DNA of 64,000 nucleotides from the NCBI GenBank assembly GCA_002083775.1, contig MTEI01000011.1, positions 44,561-108,560 on the forward strand, written 5' to 3'. Made by a program: the position numbers and the translations under genes. Within the stretch, counting starts at the first letter, position 1; each line of letters starts with the position of its first letter. Origin of the DNA: Rhodoferax ferrireducens. GTDB taxonomy: Bacteria; Pseudomonadota; Gammaproteobacteria; Burkholderiales; Burkholderiaceae_C. Below, in pieces: positions 28,145 through 37,278 of the stretch. The notes beneath the pieces are model-generated. The model was given only the letters and a program-made list of their open reading frames with translations, was not told the origin of the DNA and did not search any database.

Positions 28145-29245
28145 ATGAAAACCCGTTTACTCGCCCTGTCTGTTGCCTTGCTGGCTGGTTTGAACAGCCA
28201 GTCGATGGCTTGCACCGGCATCTCCTTGCAATCTCAAGACCAGGGTGTGGTGGCGGCGCGCACGGTGGAGTGGGCGCTGAGCGACGCGCAGCACTACCGC
28301 ATGGCGCTGTTTCCGCGTAACCAAAGCTATAGCTCGCTGACGCCAGAAGGGGCCAACGGCATGAAGTGGTCCGGAAAATACGGTTTCATCTCGATGACCG
28401 CTTATGGTCAAAACTACGGCCCCGATGGCCTCAACGAAGCCGGTTTGTACGTCGGCATGTACTACCTGCCCGGCTTTGCCGAATACGCCGAATACGACCC
28501 GGCGCAAAAAACCAAATCCTTGAGCGTGGGCGACTTCATGCAATGGATGTTGTCCAGCTTCAAAACCGTGGCTGAAGTACGTGCCAACCTGGACCAGATT
28601 CGCGTGATCAACGTCAAAGACGAGCGTTTTGGTGGCGCGGCGTTGCCGTTTCACTGGAAGATTGGCGACTCCAGCGGCCAAAGCATCGTCATTGAGTTGG
28701 TCAGCGGCGGGCAAATGAAGATTTATGACGCGTTTCTGGGCTTGATCACCAATTCACCCACCTACGACTGGCACCTGACCAACCTGCGCAACTACCTGCA
28801 TCTGAGCCCGGACGCGCGCCAGCCGGTGACGGTGGGCGACCTGAACCTGAGCCCGCTGGGCGCTGGCTCCGGCATGCTGGGCCTGCCGGGCGATTACACG
28901 CCGCCATCGCGCTTTGTGCGCGCTGCCGCGCTCACCGCGTCGGCCAGGCCACTCAAAACCAGTACCGACGCGGTGTTTGAAGCGTTCCGGATTCTGGACA
29001 ATTTCAACATCCCGCTGGGGGCTACGGTGCCGCGCAACGCGCTGCCGCAAGACATCACCAGCGCCACCCAGATCACGACCGCCGCCGACCTGAAAGAGCG
29101 CAAGTTTTATTACCACACCATGTTCAACCGCGAGGTGCGCATGATCGACCTGAAAAAGATCGACTTTGGTACCTTGAGAGCACAAATCATTGACGATGAC
29201 AGCGCCCGGCGCGACACCGTGCGCGAGCTCGCGCCGGTGAAATAA
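28145..29245 (+). CDS. Linear amide C-N hydrolase (choloylglycine hydrolase family), secreted
   Basis: A 366-residue Ntn hydrolase. A signal peptide ([20 protein letters not shown]) ends just before MACTGISL. The cysteine would become the N-terminal nucleophile after processing. The ARTVEWAL arginine region, the conserved [16 protein letters not shown] loop and the [18 protein letters not shown] motif match penicillin V acylase/bile salt hydrolase relatives. The natural substrate is unknown; many environmental members cleave N-acyl homoserine lactones or penicillin V. The start at 28145 has an AAGGA site. It ends 3 bp from the stop of the convergent rhodanese-fusion gene. Confidence 0.88.
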   Translation: MKTRLLALSVALLAGLNSQSMACTGISLQSQDQGVVAARTVEWALSDAQHYRMALFPRNQSYSSLTPEGANGMKWSGKYGFISMTAYGQNYGPDGLNEAGLYVGMYYLPGFAEYAEYDPAQKTKSLSVGDFMQWMLSSFKTVAEVRANLDQIRVINVKDERFGGAALPFHWKIGDSSGQSIVIELVSGGQMKIYDAFLGLITNSPTYDWHLTNLRNYLHLSPDARQPVTVGDLNLSPLGAGSGMLGLPGDYTPPSRFVRAAALTASARPLKTSTDAVFEAFRILDNFNIPLGATVPRNALPQDITSATQITTAADLKERKFYYHTMFNREVRMIDLKKIDFGTLRAQIIDDDSARRDTVRELAPVK

Positions 29246-29248
29246 GCG

Positions 29249-30448
29249 TCAAGAGGCGCTGACCACCGGCAGGCTGGCGCTGCGCCACTCTGGAAAGCCG
29301 CCGCGAAACCAGTACACCCGGGCATAACCCGCCGCCTTGGCCACCGAGCTGGCCTTGAAGCTCTTCCAGCACTCGGCCCCGTTGCATGCAAAAATCAGCG
29401 CTGTGCCTTTGTTGGCGCTGAGGCGAGTCAGGTCAAACTGGTCTTGCTGCGGGTTGAAATCGGCCTCTTTGTGGCTTTTCTCCACATAGGGCAGCCACAG
29501 CGCGCCCTTGGCGTGGCCCGCCTTGAACTCGGCCTCGGTGCGGGTGTCAACATAGGTGGCACCGGCCTGCATGAGTTGCATCACCTCTTGGGCCTCCACC
29601 AGCGCCACGCCGGGCAGGTTGCGCGGGGTGAAATAGCCCAGGGTCGACACATAGTCAAAATCTTTTTTGGCCAAGGCCACCGGCGTACCGTTATGGGCCA
29701 GCGCACTGCCGCCAGCGGCTTGGCCCAGCGCCTCCACCAAAGCTTCACGCAGCAGTTGCGGGCCGGGTTTGACGCCATCTTTGAGCGCGACCGATAGCGC
29801 CGGTGTGGCGCGGGTTTCCATGACAATCTTCAAGGGCTGGCCAGCCGCCAGCCAACGCTCGGCCACCGCCCGCTCCACCGCCACCGCATCACAGCGCAAC
29901 AGCTGCAAGCAGGGCAGTAAGGCGTCCTGGTAACGGGTTTCATACAGGCTGGCAAAGTGGCGTTTCAGGGTGGTATTGGCCGCATTGACTTCACCGCGCA
30001 GCAGATAGGTCACCACGCTGTCCTGCAAGGGCAGGCCCAGCCGTTTGCCCTGCGCGCTGGCCAAGTTGGTGATGGCACTGTCTTTGGGCACCACCAGCAC
30101 CGCTTGGACTTGCTTGTCAAACCCCAGCACCGGGGTATAGCCAAAGCGCACGGCGCTGCCAATCACGTGCGCGGGCGCGATGAAAATGTCGGGAATGCGC
30201 GAGCGGGTCAGGCCCAGATCGGCGGTGGCGTCGGTGGAAAGCTGTACCTGCACCGGGCCCAGTTTTTCGCGGCGCAAGGCTGACTCTGCAGCATCTTTCC
30301 AGGCGCTATAGACCCCAAAACGCGACTGTTCGCCTTGGTCACCGGGGTTGATCAACACCTGCACCGCGGCCTGGCTGAGTGTGGCGCCCATCAGGGCGAC
30401 TACCACCACACTGGTCTTGAATCGCTGAAAGAAAGAAGTCAAACACAT
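29249..30448 (-). CDS. Phosphonate-type binding protein fused to a rhodanese domain
   Basis: A 399-residue exported protein. After a signal peptide (SVVVVALMGATLSQA), residues about 25-270 form a PhnD-like periplasmic binding domain (DIFIAPAHVIGSAVRFGYTP, LPLQDSVVTYLLRGE). The C-terminal 110 residues are a rhodanese domain (YVDTRTEAEFKAGHAKGALW) with catalytic cysteine in FACNGAECWKSFKA. Rhodaneses carry sulfane sulfur as a persulfide. The fusion could bind an oxyanion and handle sulfane sulfur in the periplasm, but that is inference. It is the last gene on the minus strand after soxB, separated by a palindromic repeat. The ATG at 30448 is preferred to a GTG at 30454. Confidence 0.85.
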   Translation of the reverse strand: MCLTSFFQRFKTSVVVVALMGATLSQAAVQVLINPGDQGEQSRFGVYSAWKDAAESALRREKLGPVQVQLSTDATADLGLTRSRIPDIFIAPAHVIGSAVRFGYTPVLGFDKQVQAVLVVPKDSAITNLASAQGKRLGLPLQDSVVTYLLRGEVNAANTTLKRHFASLYETRYQDALLPCLQLLRCDAVAVERAVAERWLAAGQPLKIVMETRATPALSVALKDGVKPGPQLLREALVEALGQAAGGSALAHNGTPVALAKKDFDYVSTLGYFTPRNLPGVALVEAQEVMQLMQAGATYVDTRTEAEFKAGHAKGALWLPYVEKSHKEADFNPQQDQFDLTRLSANKGTALIFACNGAECWKSFKASSVAKAAGYARVYWFRGGFPEWRSASLPVVSAS

Positions 30449-30478
30449 CAACACACACCCAAGTTTGTTATAAAAGGA

Positions 30479-30528
30479 ATAGCTTCTAGCCCATATGCAA
30501 TAAGGGCTAGAGGCCGATTTCTTATAAA
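30479..30528. repeat. Palindromic TAGCCCTTA repeat, copy 7 (after soxB)
   Basis: ATAGCTTCTAGCCCATATGC followed by AATAAGGGCTAGAGGCCGATTT. It lies 32 bp past the soxB stop, before the rhodanese-fusion gene. Confidence 0.85.
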
Positions 30529-30559
30529 TCGACCGCCAGCCCCCAATGGGTGTTTGAAC

Positions 30560-32293
30560 TCAGGCCGCGTAACCTGGGTTGGGCAGGGCACCGATGATTT
30601 TGGGTGCATTGAGCTTGCGGGCCGACACCTTGCCGCCGCGTGCGGCCAGCCAGGTTTCCACCACTTCCCACACCTGCTTGTTGCCTTGGCTCTTGGCTTC
30701 TTCGGCTACCGGCGCCCAGCCGGCCACCTTGTAGGTTTTGTCGGCCTCAATCAGTTTGCCGCCAATGCGCATGTCGGTGATGCGCTTGCCCATGCCTTCA
30801 AGCGGGCTGCAGCTGTAGCTCAGACCACCCACACGCACCATGTCGCCACCTTGCTGGTAATACGGGTCGGGGTTGAACAGGTTGTCGCACACGTCTTCCA
30901 ACACCGTCTTGATGTCGGAGCCCTTCATGTTGGACACGGTGGCATATGAATAGGTGGTGGCGGTCATGTCCAGCAGCCATTCGCGGGTGATGGCCTGGCC
31001 CGGCAGCAGCGTGGTGCCCCAGCGGAAACCGGGCGAGAACGCCAGGTCAGCGCCCTGCACTTCCATCAGCGCGTCCACCAGCAGCTGGTCACCGGTGCCG
31101 TTGAAGTTGCCACGGCGGTACAAGGTGCCTTCTGTCACGCCGAGCTTTTCGTTGAGCTTGGTCTCATACGGCGCGCGGATCTTGGTGATGAGCGCGTCCA
31201 TCTCCGCGTCGGCGGGCAGCATGTTGGCAAACACTGGCAGCAGCTTATAGCGGAAGTCGGTGACTTTTTTGTCCTTGACTTCAAAGTCCAGCACGCCCAG
31301 GAACTTGCTGTTGGAGCCGGCATTGGTCACCAGGGTTTTACCGCCCTGGTTGCTGATGACGCTGGCCACCGGCATACCGTCGTGGGTGTGGCCGCCCATG
31401 ATGGCGTCGATGCCGCTCACGCGGCTGGCCATCTTCAGGTCCACGTCCATGCCGTTGTGGCTGATGACCACGACCACCTGGGCACCCTTGCCCCGGGCTT
31501 CGTCGACCATCTTCTGCATGTTGTCGTCCTGGATGCCAAACGCCCAGTCGGCCACCATGTAGCGCGGGTTAGCAATCGGGGTGTAAGGGAACGCCTGGCC
31601 GATGATGGCGCAGGGCACGCCGTTGATCTCGCGGATCACATAGGGCTTGAACACCGGGTCGCCAAAGTCGTTGGTCTTGACGTTTTGCGCGACAAAGTCC
31701 ACCTTGCCGGCAAAGTCTTTCTCGACGATTTCTTTCACACGTTCCATGCCCAGGGTGAATTCCCAGTGGCCGGTCATCACGTCCACACCCAGCAGTTTGC
31801 AGGCGTCCACCATGTCCTGGCCGTTGGTCCACAGGGCAGTCCCGGAGCCTTGCCAGGTGTCGCCACCGTCGAGCAACAGCGCGCCGGGGCGGCTGGCTTT
31901 CATGCGTTTGACCAGCGTGGCCAGGTGCGCAAAACCACCTACCTTGCCGTAACGTTTGGCGGCCTGTTCGTAGTCCAGATACGTCAAAGCGTGCGCTTCA
32001 GCAGTGCCGGGGCGGATTTTGGAGACCTTCAGCAGATGCTCACCCACCAAGTGCGGCAGGTTGCCCTTCATGCTGCCGATCCCTAGGTTGATGCTGGGCT
32101 CGCGGAAGTAAATGGGTTTCAACTGCGCGTGGCAGTCGGTCATGTGCAAAAAGGACACGTTGCCGAATTTGGGAATGTCGTACAGGCCCGCTTCGGCGGT
32201 GGCTGCGTCTGCCTGGGCATACGTACCCAGCCCCATGCCAGCCATGGTGCCAGCACCCAGCACCTGCATAAATTCACGTTTGGTCAAGTTCAT
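30560..32293 (-). CDS. soxB: Thiosulfohydrolase SoxB
   Basis: A 577-residue periplasmic dimanganese enzyme that removes the terminal sulfone of SoxY-bound thiosulfate as sulfate. It begins with a Tat-like signal (LTKREFMQVLGAG). The metal-binding motifs of the 5'-nucleotidase/SoxB family are visible: HMTDCHAQLKP near residue 50, LLLDGGDTWQGSG near 143, GHWEFTLG near 173 and VVVISHNGMDVDLK. IMGGHTHD lies near residue 305. It follows soxX after a terminator-like hairpin. The length is normal (about 560-580). Confidence 0.98.
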   Translation of the reverse strand: MNLTKREFMQVLGAGTMAGMGLGTYAQADAATAEAGLYDIPKFGNVSFLHMTDCHAQLKPIYFREPSINLGIGSMKGNLPHLVGEHLLKVSKIRPGTAEAHALTYLDYEQAAKRYGKVGGFAHLATLVKRMKASRPGALLLDGGDTWQGSGTALWTNGQDMVDACKLLGVDVMTGHWEFTLGMERVKEIVEKDFAGKVDFVAQNVKTNDFGDPVFKPYVIREINGVPCAIIGQAFPYTPIANPRYMVADWAFGIQDDNMQKMVDEARGKGAQVVVVISHNGMDVDLKMASRVSGIDAIMGGHTHDGMPVASVISNQGGKTLVTNAGSNSKFLGVLDFEVKDKKVTDFRYKLLPVFANMLPADAEMDALITKIRAPYETKLNEKLGVTEGTLYRRGNFNGTGDQLLVDALMEVQGADLAFSPGFRWGTTLLPGQAITREWLLDMTATTYSYATVSNMKGSDIKTVLEDVCDNLFNPDPYYQQGGDMVRVGGLSYSCSPLEGMGKRITDMRIGGKLIEADKTYKVAGWAPVAEEAKSQGNKQVWEVVETWLAARGGKVSARKLNAPKIIGALPNPGYAA

Positions 32294-32321
32294 TGTGTTG
32301 AAACCAGTCTGTTAAGAAACT

Positions 32322-32343
32322 AAAAAGCCCGGGCTGGCCGGGC
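32322..32343 (-). terminator. Terminator-like hairpin between soxX and soxB
   Basis: On the minus strand GCCCGG-CCAGC-CCGGGC is followed by TTTTT. It lies in the 70-bp gap between soxX and soxB and may lower soxB expression relative to the upstream sox genes. Confidence 0.7.
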
Positions 32344-32363
32344 GGGTGAGGATGCAGGTCGCC

Positions 32364-33017
32364 TTATTGATTGACTGGCGATTGGGGGTCGAGCAGCAAG
32401 GCCATCAGGTCTTTGGCCTGTGCCTCGGTGATGATGCCCTTGTGCACAGCACGCGGCATGACCGAGCAGGCGTTGTAGGCGCGGGCGTTGTAGATCTTGC
32501 CCCAAGCGTATTCGACCATTGCCTTGGCAGCTGGGCCAGTTGGGTCAGCTTCAATGCCATAGTTTTTGCGGAACTGGTACAGGCTGGGGCCAATGGTGCC
32601 GTAAGAGATTTCCTTGCCACTCAACCGGTGGCAGTTGTAGCAATTACCGCCGTTAGGCGTATCAGCCTTGTCGCTCCAGGTTTGGCCACGACCGCTTTGG
32701 GCCAGCTTTTCGCCCTTTTTCCAGTCGCCCATGTAGTTGCCATCGGCTGGCCACTTGATGGTCTTGAGTTGTGCGGCTTGCAGCGTCAAAGCCAGATCGG
32801 GGTCGATGGGCTTGCCAGCCACTTCAGCCTCGGTACACAGCGTGTTAATGTCTTCCGGCTGCAAGACTGCCGCTTTGACGATACCTTTGTCCTTGAAATC
32901 AGCCTTGGAGTAACTCGCGGCAATTTTGTCCAGTTCGGCAGACGACGGCAAAGAAGCACAACCTGCCAGAACAGCAGCAGCGAGCACCGACAAAGCCAAA
33001 ATTGAGTGTTTTTTCAT
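32364..33017 (-). CDS. soxX: Sulfur oxidation c-type cytochrome SoxX
   Basis: A 217-residue monohaem cytochrome. The N-terminus has a lipobox (AAVLAGC), suggesting an outer- or inner-membrane anchor, followed by an N-terminal extension of about 100 residues as in class II-type longer SoxX. The haem site is NCYNCH (about residue 125-130) and the distal methionine lies in ACSVMPR. With SoxA it joins thiosulfate to the SoxY cysteine. It lies just downstream of soxA with a GGAG ribosome-binding site. Confidence 0.95.
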   Translation of the reverse strand: MKKHSILALSVLAAAVLAGCASLPSSAELDKIAASYSKADFKDKGIVKAAVLQPEDINTLCTEAEVAGKPIDPDLALTLQAAQLKTIKWPADGNYMGDWKKGEKLAQSGRGQTWSDKADTPNGGNCYNCHRLSGKEISYGTIGPSLYQFRKNYGIEADPTGPAAKAMVEYAWGKIYNARAYNACSVMPRAVHKGIITEAQAKDLMALLLDPQSPVNQ

Positions 33018-33035
33018 GCAAATTCTCCGTGTGTT

Positions 33036-33854
33036 TTAACGCTTGATGGCGGGCGCCACGGATTTGGATCCGTTGCTGTTCACACCCAGGTAAGTGGCCA
33101 GAGCGATGGTGACATCACTGGCGTAACCCGGCTCCGGAAAGCGCTGCTGGCGGTAGCAGTCGTTCAGACGGTGCTGCATGCTCCACATCTGACCGTTGGA
33201 GACACGGTAGGCAGGCCAGGCAGCAAAACCAATACCGTCACCCGGGTTTTTGGTGAGATTGGGCAGGTCTTGCAAGCGGATGCGCCAGTTGTCACCGCCG
33301 TGGCAAGAGGCACAAGAGAAGTCATGTGGGCCACCGCGCTGGAAAAACAGGCGTTTGCCCACCTCGTAGGCGACTTTTTCCTGCTCATGCGACTGTGGCA
33401 GGGCGAACTTCATGTCACGCGACTCGGCGGCGATCCACGTAGCCAAAGCGGTCATATTGGCTTTTTCACCTTTGCCGAAAGGCGTTTTGGCGATCTCGGC
33501 GGCATTCAGGCCCTGCAGGGTTTCCATGCACGTCAACAGCCGCGACTCGAGGTCTTGCACCTTGTTGGTGTCGGCGAAATAGCGCGGTAGCGTGACAAAG
33601 ACACCCTTGACGACACCAGGGCCTTGGCCCAAGTCACACTGCTGCAAAGTGGCCTGCTTGGGGCCGCGCTTTTGCTTCCAAAGGTCTTCACCTTTGGCTT
33701 CAAACAATTCGGAGGGGTTACCGTCGGCCAGCATGGCCCGGTATTCTTCAATCGACTGCACAGCAGCAGATTTTTGCGCGAAAGCGCCTGGTAGCAGCGC
33801 CCCGGTGATTGCAACAACACCGGCAACTTTTGCCACAAAAGTTATTTTTTTCAT
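33036..33854 (-). CDS. soxA: Sulfur oxidation c-type cytochrome SoxA (monohaem)
   Basis: A 272-residue exported cytochrome that forms the SoxAX catalytic core. It has a signal peptide (KVAGVVAITGALLPGAFA), one CxxCH haem site (CASCHGG, about residue 178), and the catalytic cysteine in QHRLNDCYRQQRFPEP (about residue 230), which carries a persulfide ligand in known structures. The first haem site of the diheme group is replaced (LTCMETLQGL), so this is the one-haem form. The ATG at 33854 follows AGGAG at a good distance; a GTG at 33860 is less likely. Confidence 0.96.
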   Translation of the reverse strand: MKKITFVAKVAGVVAITGALLPGAFAQKSAAVQSIEEYRAMLADGNPSELFEAKGEDLWKQKRGPKQATLQQCDLGQGPGVVKGVFVTLPRYFADTNKVQDLESRLLTCMETLQGLNAAEIAKTPFGKGEKANMTALATWIAAESRDMKFALPQSHEQEKVAYEVGKRLFFQRGGPHDFSCASCHGGDNWRIRLQDLPNLTKNPGDGIGFAAWPAYRVSNGQMWSMQHRLNDCYRQQRFPEPGYASDVTIALATYLGVNSNGSKSVAPAIKR

Positions 33855-33903
33855 CAACACGTCTCCTAAGAACGACCACCACAGGGGGAACCGACCAGTT
33901 CAG

Positions 33904-33931
33904 AAAAAAGGTGAGCCTGGCTCACCTTTTT
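33904..33931. terminator. Bidirectional terminator-like hairpin between soxZ and soxA
   Basis: GGTGAGC-CTG-GCTCACC forms a 7-bp stem with A6 on one side and T5 on the other. It lies in the 90-bp gap between soxZ and soxA and could attenuate transcription within the sox cluster. Confidence 0.75.
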
Positions 33932-33944
33932 CTTGTTACAACGA

Positions 33945-34256
33945 TCAGGAAGCCGTGGCTTCGTCAGTGCGGGTGTCGCCCTTGGTGTCTTTCCAGGTCA
34001 CAGCGATCTTGTCGCCGGCCTTGGCGCCCTTGACCATGAACTGCAGAAACGGGTTCTTGGAAACTGCGGAACCCCAGTCAGCCGTCAGAATCACCTTGCC
34101 GTTGAGCGAGGCGCTCACTTCGGTGATGTGCATGGCCGGCACCAGATTGCCAGCGGAATCCTTGCGTTGGCCGGACTCCATTTCATGACTCATCAAAACA
34201 CGAACGGTGGCTACGTCACCTTTAACTTGGGCACGAATGCGCATCGGATCTGCCAT
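33945..34256 (-). CDS. soxZ: Thiosulfate carrier subunit SoxZ
   Basis: A 103-residue protein with the SoxZ immunoglobulin-like fold pattern: RIRAQVKGDVATVRVLMSHE at the start and NPFLQFMVKGAKAGDKIAVT near the end. It has no signal peptide and is exported as a complex with SoxY, whose signal serves both. It has an AGGAG ribosome-binding site and lies 55 bp after soxY. The length is standard. Confidence 0.97.
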   Translation of the reverse strand: MADPMRIRAQVKGDVATVRVLMSHEMESGQRKDSAGNLVPAMHITEVSASLNGKVILTADWGSAVSKNPFLQFMVKGAKAGDKIAVTWKDTKGDTRTDEATAS

Positions 34257-34311
34257 TTTTAAACTCCTGGTATCAAATTAGGTTGGAATATGAATAAATC
34301 GGGGCAGTCCA

Positions 34312-34767
34312 TCAGCCGCCGCAGCCGCCCAGGGTGACCTTGACTTCTTTTTTGGAGAACAGTGCACGACCATCGGCCATGATGGCCACCGCATACACGT
34401 CAGACGATTGGCCCATCTTGGCGCGGGTGGAGAAGTTGGCTTCTACCGCGTCGGTCACGTTGAATTGGGCCACGAGTGCGGCCGGGTTCTTTTCAACCAG
34501 GATCAGGATGTGCTTGACGCCAGCCAGCGTGGTGCTGGCAGTCAACGGCACCACTGCGCCGTTTTCAGCGATGTCGGGGCCACCCACGATCACGTCCTTG
34601 CTTTCAACCGGAATCTGGCCGCCCAGCGCCTTCACCACATCAGGAACCGTCTTGGCTTCAAACGCACCCTTGTTGTAGGCAAAAGCGTATTGAGGAAACA
34701 GACCGGCGGTTGCCAGCAGGCCAGCCACTACCGCGCTGTGTTTGAGTGTCTCGCGACGAGTTTGCAT
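34312..34767 (-). CDS. soxY: Thiosulfate carrier subunit SoxY
   Basis: A 151-residue protein that carries sulfur intermediates on a cysteine at its mobile C-terminus; the GGCGG ending is intact. The N-terminus is a Tat-type signal (TRRETLKHSAVVAGLLATAG). The start at 34767 was chosen over upstream in-frame starts because AAGGAG precedes it and the Tat motif then lies at the N-terminus. It is encoded between soxD and soxZ. Length agrees with the family. Confidence 0.97.
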   Translation of the reverse strand: MQTRRETLKHSAVVAGLLATAGLFPQYAFAYNKGAFEAKTVPDVVKALGGQIPVESKDVIVGGPDIAENGAVVPLTASTTLAGVKHILILVEKNPAALVAQFNVTDAVEANFSTRAKMGQSSDVYAVAIMADGRALFSKKEVKVTLGGCGG

Positions 34768-34816
34768 AGAAATCTCCTTGGTTAAGTTCATGCGGAAAAA
34801 ATGATATATCAAAGTC

Positions 34817-35890
34817 TTACTTGGGGCCACCCGCCGACAACCACTCTGCAATGGCTTTGGCGTCGTTATCGCTCAAGTTTTGGGGGGGCATCGGGATGTC
34901 ACCCCAAACGCCTGATCCACCCATCTTGATCTTGCTGAGGAGGTATTCCACCTTGCCAGCATACTTGCGGGACACGTCGGTGTAGGCAGGTCCAACAATC
35001 TTGTTGTGCATGCCGTGGCACACCGTGCAGCCGTTTTTCTGCAGCGTGGTGTTGATCTTGCGGGCCTCAGCCGCTTCTTTCTCGGCGGGGGTCAAGACTG
35101 CTACTACCGCCTGCTCACCGAGCTTGCGCTCAGGGTGCATCGTATCGGCACCTCGCTGCGGACCCACCAGGCGGTTTTGCTCTGCCAGATTGCCGTGCGC
35201 ATTGCGGGCAAAGTCAGGCAGGAACGAGGCCAGCTTGGGTTCAGGGGCACAGTTGCTCATACACGCCACGTTTTTGGTGTCAGGCTTTTTGGCGCCACCA
35301 AATTCGTTGCCGGGCCACAAGGTGTGATCCGTGGTCATGCCGTTGCGGTTGGGCATGCGGGCTTGCACATCGCGGATCGTCTTGTCATTCAGGACAAAAT
35401 CGTCCGGCACGATGTTGCTGAGGTTCAGCATGAACGCCAGCACCGCGTACACGTCATCGGGCGTGAGCGTTTTGGGCTCGGTCCAAGGCATGGCGCGGTA
35501 GATGAAATCCCACAACGTGGAGATGGTGGGCACCTTCATGAAGGTGGTACGGCCCGGGTAGTCGTTGCGGGTCAGATTGGCCACATGCCCGGTTTCGATG
35601 TCCTTGGGCGTGATACCACCAATGATGGGGCTGAAAAACTCGTTCGAGTCACCAAAAATACCATGACAAGACGCGCATTTCTCTTCCCAGATGTCTTGCC
35701 CCTTGGCCACGGTACCCGAGCCAGGTGGCAGACCTTTGAAGTCGGGCCGGACATCAATGTCCCAAGCCTGAACTTCTTTGACGGTGGCGTCACGGCCCAC
35801 GCCCACAAATTTGGACGCTGCCTGGGCACTTGCGAAGCCAGCCAACCCTAACAGGGCGATGCCAACAAGGGCCTTACGAAATCTGAACAT
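34817..35890 (-). CDS. soxD: Sulfur dehydrogenase cytochrome subunit SoxD
   Basis: A 357-residue exported dihaem cytochrome c that pairs with SoxC to oxidise the sulfane sulfur left on SoxY. The haem sites are CASCHG (about residue 74) and CTVCHGMHNKIVGPAY (about 293). The signal peptide is LVGIALLGLAGFASAQA. The start overlaps the end of soxC by 17 bases, so the two are translationally linked. Presence of soxCD predicts complete oxidation of thiosulfate to sulfate without stored sulfur globules. Confidence 0.96.
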   Translation of the reverse strand: MFRFRKALVGIALLGLAGFASAQAASKFVGVGRDATVKEVQAWDIDVRPDFKGLPPGSGTVAKGQDIWEEKCASCHGIFGDSNEFFSPIIGGITPKDIETGHVANLTRNDYPGRTTFMKVPTISTLWDFIYRAMPWTEPKTLTPDDVYAVLAFMLNLSNIVPDDFVLNDKTIRDVQARMPNRNGMTTDHTLWPGNEFGGAKKPDTKNVACMSNCAPEPKLASFLPDFARNAHGNLAEQNRLVGPQRGADTMHPERKLGEQAVVAVLTPAEKEAAEARKINTTLQKNGCTVCHGMHNKIVGPAYTDVSRKYAGKVEYLLSKIKMGGSGVWGDIPMPPQNLSDNDAKAIAEWLSAGGPK

Positions 35891-37238
35891 TTTTCACCTC
35901 GCCGTTTTCCTGCACCAACCATGACTGAATGGCGTTGTTGTGATAAATGGAGCGTGTGCCGCGCACACCACGCAGCTGCTGATAAGTTGGCTGCACAAAA
36001 CCAGTTTCATCCATGGCACGGCTTTGGATGATGGCTGGCTTGCCGTCCCAGACCCAATCAATGTTGAAGCGGGTCAAGGCCTTGTTTTGCACCGGGCCTT
36101 CCAGCCGGGCTGTGCGCCAGTTACGCCCGCCGTCCATCGACACATCCACTTTTTTGATCCGGCCTTTGCCAGACCAGGCCAGGCCGGTCACGTTATAAAA
36201 CCCTTTGTCCAGAAGAACCTGGCCGCCAGACGGTGTGGTCACCACGCTCTTGCATTCCTGCAGACCGCTGTACTGGCGGTGCTGGCCATCGGGCATCAAG
36301 TCGATGTAGTGGTTGGCTTCGTCTTTGGTCGCGTAAGGCTTGTCACCCACTTCCAGGCGGCGCAAATACTTCACCCAGCTCACGCCCTGAATGCCGGGCA
36401 CCACCAAGCGCAGTGGGTAACCCTGCTCAGGGCGCAGCATTTCACCGTTTTGACCGTAGGCCACAAACACTTCACCCGACTTGATCAGGCTCATGGGGAT
36501 CGTGCGGGTCATGGAAGAACCGTCAGCCCCTTCAGCCAGAACAAACTTGCCATTGGTCAGGTCTGCACCGGCCAATTCCAGCAGGGTGATCAGCGGCACG
36601 CCGGTGAATTCACTGCAGGACAACATGCCGTGGGTGTATTGCACGGTGGGCACGGCCACATTGCCCCATTCCACCGCTGTATTGGCACCGCATTCCATGA
36701 AGTGGAAACGCGACACCGAAGGCAAACGCATGATTTCGTCGAGCGTAAAGACCTTGGCGGTCTTGACCATGCCGTTGACCATCAAGCGGTGTTTGGACGG
36801 GTCAATGTCCCACCAACCCTGGTGATGCCGTTCAAAGTGCAAACCGCTGGGGGTAACAATGCCAAACAGCGACTGCAGCGGTGCGAAAGACACCGAAGCC
36901 TGCGTGGTTTGCGTCAAACCGGGGCTGACACGGCGCTGCACATTGCTCTCGTATTTGGAGGGCTTGCCGTAGCCGTCGTTCAACGCCACACCCTGACCCA
37001 GTCCCTTGCTGTGCTCGGGCAGGTTCAAAATGTTGGGGTCGCCGCCCTCGGTAGGCACCGGGTTGCCTTGCGCCAGCGCAGCTGGCACGGCAGCACCAGC
37101 CGCAGCTGCTGCAAATGCGTTGCGAATGAAGTCGCGACGCCCTTTTTTACCTTCAGCAAAGACGGTTTTGATGCCGTCCTGACTGAGAAAACTCTCAGGG
37201 GCTTTGATCAGCCGGCCCGAGCCCATACTCTGTTCCAT
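35874..37238 (-). CDS. soxC: Sulfur dehydrogenase molybdenum subunit SoxC
   Basis: A 454-residue periplasmic molybdopterin protein of the sulfite oxidase fold. The Tat signal is RRDFIRNAFAAAAAGAAVPA (about residues 32-51). The molybdenum-ligating cysteine lies in FHFMECGANTAVEWG (about residue 185). The C-terminal dimerisation domain includes SMDGGRNWRTARLEG. The ATG at 37238 is preferred to an upstream GTG because GGAG lies eight bases before it. It partners SoxD, which overlaps its 3' end. Confidence 0.96.
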   Translation of the reverse strand: MEQSMGSGRLIKAPESFLSQDGIKTVFAEGKKGRRDFIRNAFAAAAAGAAVPAALAQGNPVPTEGGDPNILNLPEHSKGLGQGVALNDGYGKPSKYESNVQRRVSPGLTQTTQASVSFAPLQSLFGIVTPSGLHFERHHQGWWDIDPSKHRLMVNGMVKTAKVFTLDEIMRLPSVSRFHFMECGANTAVEWGNVAVPTVQYTHGMLSCSEFTGVPLITLLELAGADLTNGKFVLAEGADGSSMTRTIPMSLIKSGEVFVAYGQNGEMLRPEQGYPLRLVVPGIQGVSWVKYLRRLEVGDKPYATKDEANHYIDLMPDGQHRQYSGLQECKSVVTTPSGGQVLLDKGFYNVTGLAWSGKGRIKKVDVSMDGGRNWRTARLEGPVQNKALTRFNIDWVWDGKPAIIQSRAMDETGFVQPTYQQLRGVRGTRSIYHNNAIQSWLVQENGEVKNVQIS

Positions 37239-37278
37239 TAACAACACTCCTTTTTATGCGTTCTGTAGCTAGCCAACA

